NCBI RefSeq assembly: GCF_932526225.1
Contig: NC_064041.1
Location: 940,699 to 1,004,698, forward strand
DNA from: Nematostella vectensis
Taxonomy: Eukaryota; Cnidaria; Anthozoa; Actiniaria; Edwardsiidae
Reading direction: 5' to 3'
DNA length: 64,000 nucleotides
The notes under the pieces were generated by a model, which was not told the origin of the DNA, ran no database searches, and saw nothing but the letters and a program-made list of their open reading frames with translations. The position numbers were made by a program, and so were the translations under genes. Below are positions 1-12,500 of the stretch, piece after piece. Numbering within the stretch: the first letter of the stretch is position 1; each line of letters begins with the position of its first letter.

Positions 1-440
1 GTCAATCTGTGAAAGCTGGGGCACAATACAGAAACACAATACCGAATCACCGTAATTGCAGAGCTTGTATCAAGGAATATCATTCATCAAGCTCTTGCCG
101 GGCTTACTTTGCAAAAGAACGGCCGTGAGGCATCATGGGGGCTGAGACAAGCGGAATGGTTTCCTGTGACGTCACAACCCTTACCATACACAGGAAACCC
201 AACCACAGGAAACCCGAGAGGAATTCCTGAGAACAAGCTGGTCAGTGGTCAAATCCTACATAGCGAGCAGGCAGAATCTGAATATTGAATACTGCTTTTT
301 TAGCAATTCATTGAGATAACAACAACATTTTCCAGGGAATACTGCAATACCATGAAGCCTGATGCCCCCAGTAGATGAACTGGTTTCTAGAGGAACGATG
401 GTTTATAGAGGAATAATTGAACAATCTGGCAGAACCTTAC
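1..440. other. intron 6 of the fucosidase gene (partial)
   Basis: No coding similarity is visible on either strand. A perfect CRE-like palindrome TGACGTCA is present at 167-174, and GGAAACCCA-type repeats occur at 189-216. I see no support that these have a function. Confidence 0.6.
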
Positions 441-573
441 CTGACAGTAGTCACTAGCTGTGAAACCAGTTCTTTTGTAGTGTAGTACTCGTCGATGGTA
501 GCATTGCGTCTGTATCCCCAAGACCTTTTATCAATTGACATCGCATTTTCCCACTTGTGCTTTTGTAACACTC
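441..573 (-). CDS. FUCA1: fucosidase exon 6, acid/base residue
   Basis: The acceptor is ATATCTATAG|GA and the donor ACTGTCAG|GTAAGG; 133 nt, ending in phase 2. It encodes [23 protein letters not shown] and [10 protein letters not shown]. Glu281 in KWE corresponds to the human acid/base Glu289. The split Gly273 is made of the last G of exon 5 and the first GA here. The next expected segment (SLGGNYLLNIGP type) is not found in bases 1-440. Confidence 0.92.
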
Positions 574-3500
574 CTATAGATATGATAGCATGTTTTTTGG
601 GGTAATTAACTTTTCTGAAAATGCAGAAAATGGCATTTATAGAGCTTGAAATGTCAAATTTTCTTGGGGGAGCATGCCCCCAAACACCCCTATTGTTGGT
701 GTTTCGGTGGAAACTACTCACTCAAAAACCTGGATCCAACCCTGAAACACCACCTAGGTTTTGTATTGTAGTGAATATCAGAAATACCACACGGATACCT
801 ATAAAACCTTTCTTACATTTATTAGAATTTCTTGTTTTATTGGGTTTCTGAAGTTTATCAATTTTCAGGGTGATATGTTAATCTTTTTAAATAATTATTT
901 TTCATTATTTTTCCGATTACCATTGGAGTAAGGCAGTTTTTGGAGCCCCAGAAACCTCCTCCTTGGTAGATGGTTAAGATAGCACAAGAAAAACCAGGTG
1001 CTGGCATAAAGGGTGGGCACTCCTCTTTGGACTAAGATTCTATATAAATACATGAGAGTAAAAGTCCATGAGTTAAGCTACTACCATTTATTCATATTTT
1101 GCCCCTCAACCCCTCCTTGGGTGGGGGGTTACCTGGATTGTAGTGATCAGCACACGTGTAAACGGCCTCAACCCCTCCTTGGGTGGGGGATTACCTGGAT
1201 TGTAGTGATCAGCACAAGTGTAAACGGCCTCAACCCCTCCTTGGGACGGGGATTACCTGGATTGTAGTGATCAGCACAAGTGTAAACGGCCTCAACCCCT
1301 CCTTGGGTGGGGGATTACCTGGATTGTAGTGATCAGCACAAGTGTAAACGGCCTCAACCCCTCCTTGGGTGGGGGATTACCTGGATTGTAGTGATCAGCA
1401 CAAGTGTAAACGGCCTCAACCCTCCTTGGGTGGGGGATTACCTGGATTGTAGTGATCAGCACAAGTGTAAACGGCCTCAACCCCTCCTTGGGTGGTGGAT
1501 TACCTGGATTGTAGTGATCAGCACAAGTGTAAACGGCCTCAACCCTCCTTGGGTGGGGGATTACCTGGATTGTAGTGATCAGCACAAGTGTAAACGGCCT
1601 CAACCCCTCCTTGGGTGGTGGATTACCTGGATCGTAGTGATCAGCACAAGTGTAAACGGCCTCAACCCCTCCTTGGGTGGTGGATTACCTGGATTGTAGT
1701 GATCAGCACAAGTGTAAACGGCCTCAACCCCTCCTTGGGTGGTGGATTACCTGGATTGTAGTGATCAGCACAAGTGTAAACGGCCTCAACCCCTCCTTGG
1801 GTGGTGGATTACCTGGATTGTAGTGATCAGCACAAGTGTAAACGGCCTCAACCCCTCCTTGGGTGGGGGATTACCTGGATTGTAGTGATCAGCACAAGTG
1901 TAAATGGCCTCAACCCCTCCTTGGGTGGGGGATTACCTGGATTGTAGTGATCAGCACAAGTGTAAACGGCCTCAACCCCTCCTTGGGTGGGGGATTACCT
2001 GGATTGTAGTGATCAGCACAAGTGTAAATGGCCTCAACCCTCCTTGGGTGGTGGATTACCTGGATTGTAGTGATCAGCACAAGTGTAAATGGCCTCAACC
2101 CCTCCTTGGGTGGGGGATTACCTGGATTGTAGTGATCAGCACAAGTGTAAACGGCCTCAACCCCTCCTTGGGTGGTGGATTACCTGGATCGTAGTGATCA
2201 GCACAAGTGTAAACGGCCTCAACCCCTCCTTGGGTGGTGGATTACCTGGATTGTAGTGATCAGCACAAGTGTAAACGGCCTCAACCCCTCCTTGGGTGGT
2301 GGATTACCTGGATCGTAGTGATCAGCACAAGTGTAAACGGCCTCAACCCCTCCTTGGGTGGTGGATTACCTGGATTGTAGTGATCAGCACAAGTGTAAAC
2401 GGCCTCAACCCCTCCTTGGGTGGTGGATTACCTGGATTGTAGTGATCAGCACAAGTGTAAACGGCCTCAACCCCTCCTTGGGTGGGGGATTACCTGGATT
2501 GTAGTGATCAGCACAAGTGTAAACGGCCTCAACCCCTCCTTGGGTGGTGGATTACCTGGATCGTAGTGATCAGCACAAGTGTAAATGGCCTCAACCCCTC
2601 CTTGGGTGGGGGATTACCTGGATTGTAGTGATCAGCACAAGTGTAAACGGCCTCAACCCCTCCTTGGGTGGTGGATTACCTGGATTGTAGTGATCAGCAC
2701 AAGTGTAAATGGCCTCAACCCCTCCTTGGGTGGTGGATTACCTGGATTGTAGTGATCAGCACAAGTGTAAACGGCCTCAACCCCTCCTTGGGTGGTGGAT
2801 TACCTGGATTGTAGTGATCAGCACAAGTGTAAACGGCCTTAACCCCTCCTTGGGTGGGGGATTACCTGGATTGTAGTGATCAGCACAAGTGTAAACGGCC
2901 TCAACCCCTCCTTGGGTGGGGGATTACCTGGATTGTAGTGATCAGCACAAGTGTAAACGGCCTCAACCCCTCCTTGGGTGGTGGATTACCTGGATTGTAG
3001 TGATCAGCACAAGTGTAAATGGCCTCAACCCTCCTTGGGTGGGGGATTACCTGGATTGTAGTGATCAGCACAAGTGTAAACGGCCTCTACCCCTCCTTGG
3101 GTGGGGGATTACCTGGATTGTAGTGATCAGCACACGTGTAAACGGCCTCAACCCCTCCTTGGGTGGGGGATTACCTGGATTGTAGTGATCAGCACAAGTG
3201 TAAATGGCCTCAACCCCTCCTTGGGTGGGGGATTACCTGGATTGTAGTGATCAGCACAAGTGTAAACGGCCTCAACCCCTCCTTGGGTGGGGGATTACCT
3301 GGATTGTAGTGATCAGCACAAGTGTAAACGGCCTCAACCCCTCCTTGGGTGGGGGATTACCTGGATTGTAGTGATCAGCACAAGTGTAAATGGCCTCAAC
3401 CCCTCCTTGGGTGGGGGATTACCTGGATTGTAGTGATCAGCACAAGTGTAAACGGCCTCAACCCTTCTTGGGTGGGGGATTACCTGGATTGTAGTGATCA

Positions 3501-6500
3501 GCACAAGTGTAAATGGCCTCAACCCCTCCTTGGGTGGTGGATTACCTGGATTGTAGTGATCAGCACAAGTGTAAATGGCCTCAACCCCTCCTTGGGTGGG
3601 GGATTACCTGGATTGTAGTGATCAGCACAAGTGTAAACGGCCTCAACCCCTCCTTGGGTGGGGGATTACCTGGATTGTAGTGATCAGCACAAGTGTAAAC
3701 GGCCTCAACCCCTCCTTGGGTGGGGGATTACCTGGATTGTAGTGATCAGCACAAGTGTAAACGGCCTCAACCCTTCTTGGGTGGGGGATTACCTGGATTG
3801 TAGTGATCAGCACAAGTGTAAACGGCCTCAACCCCTCCTTGGGTGGGGGATTACCTGGATTGTAGTGATCAGCACAAGTGTAAATGGCCTCAACCCCTCC
3901 TTGGGTGGGGGATTACCTGGATTGTAGTGATCAGCACAAGTGTAAACGGCCTCAACCCTTCTTGGGTGGGGGATTACCTGGATTGTAGTGATCAGCACAA
4001 GTGTAAACGGCCTCAACCCCTCCTTGGGTGGGGGATTACCTGGATCGTAGTGATCAGCACAAGTGTAAATGGCCTCAACCCCTCCTTGGGTGGGGGATTA
4101 CCTGGATTGTAGTGATCAGCACAAGTGTAAACGGCCTCAACCCTTCTTGGGTGGGGGATTACCTGGATTGTAGTGATCAGCACAAGTGTAAACGGCCTCA
4201 ACCCCTCCTTGGGTGGGGGATTACCTGGATTGTAGTGATCAGCACAAGTGTAAACGGCCTCAACCCCTCCTTGGGTGGGGGATTACCTGGATTGTAGTGA
4301 TCAGCACAAGTGTAAACGGCCTCAACCCTTCTTGGGTGGGGGATTACCTGGATTGTAGTGATCAGCACAAGTGTAAACGGCCTCAACCCCTCCTTGGGTG
4401 GGGGATTACCTGGATTGTAGTGATCAGCACAAGTGTAAATGGCCTCAACCCCTCCTTGGGTGGGGGATTACCTGGATTGTAGTGATCAGCACAAGTGTAA
4501 ACGGCCTCTACCCCTCCTTGGGTGGGGGATTACCTGGATTGTAGTGATCAGCACACGTGTAAACGGCCTCAACCCCTCCTTGGGTGGGGGATTACCTGGA
4601 TTGTAGTGATCAGCACAAGTGTAAATGGCCTCAACCCCTCCTTGGGTGGGGGATTACCTGGATTGTAGTGATCAGCACAAGTGTAAACGGCCTCAACCCT
4701 TCTTGGGTGGGGGATTACCTGGATTGTAGTGATCAGCACAAGTGTAAACGGCCTCAACCCCTCCTTGGGTGGGGGATTACCTGGATTGTAGTGATCAGCA
4801 CAAGTGTAAACGGCCTCAACCCCTCCTTGGGTGGGGGATTACCTGGATTGTAGTGATCAGCACAAGTGTAAACGGCCTCAACCCTTCTTGGGTGGGGGAT
4901 TACCTGGATTGTAGTGATCAGCACAAGTGTAAACGGCCTCAACCCCTCCTTGGGTGGGGGATTACCTGGATTGTAGTGATCAGCACAAGTGTAAATGGCC
5001 TCAACCCCTCCTTGGGTGGGGGATTACCTGGATTGTAGTGATCAGCACAAGTGTAAACGGCCTCAACCCTTCTTGGGTGGGGGATTACCTGGATTGTAGT
5101 GATCAGCACAAGTGTAAACGGCCTCAACCCCTCCTTGGGTGTGGGATTACCTGGATCGTAGTGATCAGCACAAGTGTAAATGGCCTCAACCCCTCCTTGG
5201 GTGGGGGATTACCTGGATTGTAGTGATCAGCACAAGTGTAAACGGCCTCAACCCTTCTTGGGTGGGGGATTACCTGGATTGTAGTGATCAGCACAAGTGT
5301 AAACGGCCTCAACCCCTCCTTGGGTGGGGGATTACCTGGATTGTAGTGATCAGCACAAGTGTAAACGGCCTCAACCCCTCCTTGGGTGGGGGATTACCTG
5401 GATTGTAGTGATCAGCACAAGTGTAAACGGCCTCAACCCTTCTTGGGTGGGGGATTACCTGGATTGTAGTGATCAGCACAAGTGTAAACGGCCTCAACCC
5501 CTCCTTGGGTGGGGGATTACCTGGATTGTAGTGATCAGCACAAGTGTAAACGGCCTCAACCCCTCCTTGGGTGGGGGATTACCTGGATTGTAGTGATCAG
5601 CACAAGTGTAAACGGCCTCAACCCCTCCTTGGGTGGGGGATTACCTGGATTGTAGTGATCAGCACAAGTGTAAACGGCCTCAACCCCTCCTTGGGTGGGG
5701 AATTACCTGGATTGTAGTGATCAGCACAAGTGTAAACGGCCTCAACCCTCCTTGGGTGGGGGATTACCTGGATTGTAGTGATCAGCACAAGTGTAAACGG
5801 CCTCAACCCCTCCTTGGGTGGGGGATTACCTGGATTGTAGTGATCAGCACAAGTGTAAACGGCCTCAACCCCTCCTTGGGTGGGGGATTACCTGGATTGT
5901 AGTGATCAGCACAAGTGTAAACGGCCTCAACCCCTCCTTGGGTGGGGGATTACCTGGATTGTAGTGATCAGCACAAGTGTAAACGGCCTCAACCCCTCCT
6001 TGGGTGGGGGATTACCTGGATTGTAGTGATCAGCACAAGTGTAAACGGCCTCAACCCCTCCTTGGGTGGTGGATTACCTGGATTGTAGTGATCAGCACAA
6101 GTGTAAATGGCCTCAACCCCTCCTTGGGTGGGGGATTACCTGGATTGTAGTGATCAGCACAAGTGTAAACGGCCTCAACCCTCCTTGGGTGGGGGATTAC
6201 CTGGATTGTAGTGATCAGCACAAGTGTAAACGGCCTCAACCCCTCCTTGGGACGGGGATTACCTGGATTGTAGTGATCAGCACAAGTGTAAACGGCCTCA
6301 ACCCTTCTTGGGTGGGGGATTACCTGGATTGTAGTGATCAGCACAAGTGTAAACGGCCTCAACCCTTCTTGGGTGGGGGATTACCTGGATTGTAGTGATC
6401 AGCACAAGTGTAAACGGCCTCAACCCTTCTTGGGTGGGGGATTACCTGGATTGTAGTGATCAGCACAAGTGTAAACGGCCTCAACCCCTCCTTGGGTGGG

Positions 6501-9500
6501 GGATTACCTGGATTGTAGTGATCAGCACAAGTGGAAATGGCCTCAACCCCTCCTTGGGTGGGGGATTACCTGGATTGTAGTGATCAGCACAAGTGTAAAC
6601 GGCCTCAACCCTTCTTGGGTGGGGGATTACCTGGATTGTAGTGATCAGCACAAGTGTAAACGGCCTCAACCCCTCCTTGGGTGGGGGATTACCTGGATTG
6701 TAGTGATCAGCACAAGTGTAAACGGCCTCAACCCCTCCTTGGGTGGGGGATTACCTGGATTGTAGTGATCAGCACAAGTGTAAACGGCCTCAACCCCTCC
6801 TTGGGTGGGGGATTACCTGGATTGTAGTGATCAGCACAAGTGTAAACGGCCTCAACCCCTCCTTGGGTGGTGGATTACCTGGATTGTAGTGATCAGCACA
6901 AGTGTAAATGGCCTCAACCCCTCCTTGGGTGGTGGATTACCTGGATTGTAGTGATCAGCACAAGTGTAAACGGCCTCAACCCCTCCTTGGGTGGTGGATT
7001 ACCTGGATTGTAGTGATCAGCACAAGTGTAAATGGCCTCAACCCCTCCTTGGGTGGTGGATTACCTGGATTGTAGTGATCAGCACAAGTGTAAACGGCCT
7101 CAACCCTCCTTGGGTGGGGGATTACCTGGATTGTAGTGATCAGCACAAGTGTAAACGGCCTCAACCCCTCCTTGGGTGGGGGATTACCTGGATTGTAGTG
7201 ATCAGCACAAGTGTAAACGGCCTCAACCCCTCCTTGGGTGGGGGATTACCTGGATTGTAGTGATCAGCACAAGTGTAAACGGCCTCAACCCCTCCTTGGG
7301 TGGGGGATTACCTGGATTGTAGTGATCAGCACAAGTGTAAACGGCCTCAACCCCTCCTTGGGTGGGGGATTACCTGGATTGTAGTGATCAGCACAAGTGT
7401 AAACGGCCTCAACCCCTCCTTGGGTGGGGGATTACCTGGATTGTAGTGATCAGCACAAGTGTAAATGGCCTCAACCCCTCCTTGGGTGGGGGATTACCTG
7501 GATTGTAGTGATCAGCACAAGTGTAAACGGCCTCAACCCTCCTTGGGTGGGGGATTACCTGGATTGTAGTGATCAGCACAAGTGTAAACGGCCTCAACCC
7601 TCCTTGGGTGGGGGATTACCTGGATTGTAGTGATCAGCACAAGTGTAAACGGCCTCTACCCCTCCTTGGGTGGTGGATTACCTGGATTGTAGTGATCAGC
7701 ACAAGTGTAAACGGCCTCTACCCCTCCTTGGGTGGGGGATTACCTGGATTGTAGTGATCAGCACAAATGTAAACGGCCTCAACCCTTCTTGGGTGGGGGA
7801 TTACCTGGATTGTAGTGATCAGCACAAGTGTAAACGGCCTCAACCCTTCTTGGGTGGGGGATTACCTGGATTGTAGTGATCAGCACAAGTGTAAACGGCC
7901 TCAACCCCTCCTTGGGTGGGGGATTACCTGGATTGTAGTGATCAGCACAAGTGTAAATGGCCTCAACCCCTCCTTGGGTGGGGGATTACCTGGATTGTAG
8001 TGATCAGCACAAGTGTAAACGGCCTCAACCCTTCTTGGGTGGGGGATTACCTGGATTGTAGTGATCAGCACAAGTGTAAACGGCCTCAACCCTTCTTGGG
8101 TGGGGGATTACCTGGATTGTAGTGATCAGCACAAGTGTAAACGGCCTCAACCCCTCCTTGGGTGGGGGATTACCTGGATTGTAGTGATCAGCACAAGTGT
8201 AAACGGCCTCAACCCCTCCTTGGGTGGGGGATTACCTGGATTGTAGTGATCAGCACAAGTGTAAACGGCCTCAACCCCTCCTTGGGTGGGGGATTACCTG
8301 GATTGTAGTGATCAGCACAAGTGTAAACGGCCTCAACCCCTCCTTGGGTGGTGGATTACCTGGATTGTAGTGATCAGCACAAGTGTAAATGGCCTCAACC
8401 CCTCCTTGGGTGGGGGATTACCTGGATTGTAGTGATCAGCACAAGTGTAAACGGCCTCAACCCCTCCTTGGGTGGTGGATTACCTGGATTGTAGTGATCA
8501 GCACAAGTGTAAATGGCCTCAACCCCTCCTTGGGTGGGGGATTACCTGGATTGTAGTGATCAGCACAAGTGTAAACGGCCTCAACCCCTCCTTGGGTGGT
8601 GGATTACCTGGATTGTAGTGATCAGCACAAGTGTAAACGGCCTCAACCCTCCTTGGGTGGGGGATTACCTGGATTGTAGTGATCAGCACAAGTGTAAACG
8701 GCCTCAACCCCTCCTTGGGTGGGGGATTACCTGGATTGTAGTGATCAGCACAAGTGTAAACGGCCTCAACCCTTCTTGGGTGGGGGATTACCTGGATTGT
8801 AGTGATCAGCACAAGTGTTAATGGCCTCAACCCCTCCTTGGGTGGGGGATTACCTGGATTGTAGTGATCAGCACACGTGTAAACGGCCTCAACCCCTCCT
8901 TGGGTGGGGGATTTCCTGGATTGTAGTGATCAGCACAAGTGTAAACGGCCTCAACCCTCCTTGGGTGGGGGATTACCTGGATTGTAGTGATCAGCACAAG
9001 TGTAAACGGCCTCAACCCCTCCTTGGGTGGGGGATTACCTGGATTGTAGTGATCAGCACAAGTGTTAATGGCCTCAACCCCTCCTTGGGTGGGGGATTAC
9101 CTGGATTGTAGTGATCAGCACACGTGTAAACGGCCTCAACCCCTCCTTGGGTGGGGGATTACCTGGATTGTAGTGATCAGCACAAGTGTAAACGGCCTCA
9201 ACCCCTCCTTGGGTGGGGGATTACCTGGATTGTAGTGATCAGCACAAGTGTAAACGGCCTCAACCCCTCCTTGGGTGGGGGATTACCTGGATTGTAGTGA
9301 TCAGCACAAGTGTAAACGGCCTCAACCCCTCCTTGGGTGGGGGATTACCTGGATTGTAGTGATCAGCACAAGTGTAAATGGCCTCAACCCCTCCTTGGGT
9401 GGTGGATTACCTGGATTGTAGTGATCAGCACAAGTGTAAACGGCCTCAACCCCTCCTTGGGTGGGGGATTACCTGGAATGTAGTGATCAGCACAAGTGTA

Positions 9501-12500
9501 AACGGCATCAACCCCTCCTTGGGTGGGGGATTACCTGGAATGTAGTGATCAGCACAAGTGTAAACGGCCTCAACCCCTCCTTGGGTGGGGGATTACCTGG
9601 ATTGTAGTGATCAGCACAAGTGTAAACGGAGCCATGATGGCACATACAGCCAGCCCCCCATCTGTCATTCACCAACACGGTCTCCTTCACAGGACTGGAA
9701 AACAAGACAAAAAATGCCGTATATATATTTACAAAATTAATGCCCAGGTCCAAATACGAGTCCCTGTTTGTCATCCCAAAGTCTTCACAAGGGCTGACTA
9801 AACCATACAATTTTTTATTGTAGTGGCTAAATGCCTGACAGTTTGGAAAGGTCATTAATTGACTAAATGCCAACAGTTTTCAATTTATTTAAATAACCCA
9901 GTAAATTTATGACCAAGTGAGTTTGAAGTAGTCTATTATAATGCTAGAACAAATACTCATGGTGTGATGTTTACACAAGCATCCTGGTGCTTCTTGGAGT
10001 ACTCCAAGATTGATTGTAATGGAACCATGTAAAAGATGAATGGTAAGAGACCAATATTGAATAATTACATAAAGCTGTTTACTTATAGTAGACAAAGGTT
10101 TAAATAAGTGATTTTTTATGAACTTAATTTTTTTGGAGGGGGTACTTTTATAAATTTTAAATCTTAAATGTTATTGTCTGTTATTATTCCGGCGCATGAG
10201 AGGTAATTTACCTGTCATTGTATAACCATGCCAAGAACTTCTTGCTTGTCCAGTAGTCTGGGCTAGCATCCCAGTCACCATCAGACCAGATATATTCAGG
10301 CTTGAACTTGGTGACCAAGTCATGGAGCTCTGGTATAACTTTGCCCTTGGAAAAGACATCAGGATCAGCATCCTTATCATTGATTACTCATCATCATACA
10401 GTATTACATTCATCATCATCATACAGTATTACATTCATCATCAACATACAGTATTACATTCATCATCATCATACAGTATTACATTCATCATTATAATACA
10501 ATATTACATTCATCAGCATCATACAGTATTACATTCATCATCATCATACAGTATTGCATTCATCATCATCATACAGTATTACATTCATCATTATAATACA
10601 ATATTACATTCATCATCATACAGTATTACATTCATCATCATCATACAGTATTACATTCATCATCATCATACAGTATTACATTCATCATCATCATACAGTA
10701 TTACATTCATCATCAACATACAGTATTACATTCATCATCATCATACAGTATTACATTCATCATCATCATACAGTATTACATTTATAATCATACAGTATTA
10801 CATTCATCATCATACAGTATTACATTCATCATCAACATACAGTATTACATTCATCATCATCATACAGTATTACATTCATCATCATACAGTATTACATTTA
10901 TCATCATACAGTATTACATTCATCATCATCATACAGTATTACATTCATCATCATCATACAGTATTACATTCATCATCATCATACGGTATTACATTCATCA
11001 TCATACAGTATTACATTTATCATCATACAGTATTACATTTATCATCATACAGTATTACATTCATCATCATACAGTATTACATTCATCATCAACATACAGT
11101 ATTACATTCATCATCATCATACAGTATTACATTCATCATCATACAGTATTACATTTATCATCATACAGTATTACATTCATCATCATCATACAGTATTACA
11201 TTCATCATCATCATACAGTATTACATTCATCATCATCATACAGTATTACATTCATCATCATACAGTATTACATTTATCATCATACAGTATTACATTCATC
11301 ATCATACAGTATTACATTCATCATCAACATACAGTATTACATTCATCATCATCATACAGTATTACATTCATCATCATACAGTATTACATTCATCATCATA
11401 CAGTATTACATTTATCATCATACAGTATTACATTCATCATCATCATACAGTATTACATTCATCATCATCATACAGTATTACATTCATCATCATCATACAG
11501 TATTACATTCATCATCATCATACAGTATTACATTCATCATCATCATACAGTATTACATTCATCATCATACAGTATTACATTTATCATCATACAGTATTAC
11601 ATTCATCATCATACAGTATTACATTCATCATCATCATACAGTATTACATTCATCATCATCATACAGTATTACATTCATCATCATACAGTATTACATTCAT
11701 CATCATCATACAGTATTACATTCATCATCATCATACAGTATTACATTCATCATTATCATACAGTATTACATTCATCATCATCATACAGTATTACATTCAT
11801 CATCATCATACAGTATTACATTCATCATCATCATACAGTATTACATTCATCATCATCATACAGTATTACATTCATCATCATCATACAGTATTACATTCAT
11901 CATCAACATACAGTATTACATTCATCATCATCATACAGTATTACATTCATCATCATCATACAGTATTACATTCATCATCATACAGTATTACATTCATCAT
12001 CATCATACAGTATTACATCCATCATCGTACAGTATTACATTCATCATCATCATACAGTATTACATTCATCAGCATACAGTATTACATCCATCATCATCAT
12101 ACAGTATTACATTCATCATCATACAGTATTACATTCATCATCATCATACAGTATTACATTCATTAGCATACAGTATTACATTCATCATCATCATACAGTA
12201 TTACATTCATCATCATACAGTATTACATCCATCATCATCATACAGTATTACATTCATCATCATCATACAGTATTACATTCATCATCATCATACAGTATTG
12301 CATTCATCATCATCATACAGTATTACATTCATCATCATCATACAGTATTGCATTCATCATCATCATACAGTATTGCATTCATCATCATCATACAGTATTA
12401 CATTCATCATCATCATACAGTATTGCATTCATCATCATCATACAGTATTACATTCATCATCATCATACAGTATTACATTCATCATCATCATACAGTATTA

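Noticed and set aside
167-174. Perfect CRE TGACGTCA
   Set aside because: It lies in an intron more than 29 kb from the start codon; a chance 8-mer cannot be excluded.
1013-9111. Dozens of 62-130 residue ORFs on both strands ([13 protein letters not shown] and [13 protein letters not shown] types)
   Set aside because: They are frames through the 62-bp satellite and end where unit length or a variant introduces a stop; only the exon 5 frame is coding.
10212-10387. Extending exon 4 upstream to the array edge ([14 protein letters not shown])
   Set aside because: The acceptor at 10,346/10,347 keeps phase 0 with exon 3 and gives [10 protein letters not shown] as in the family; the longer form has the wrong phase.
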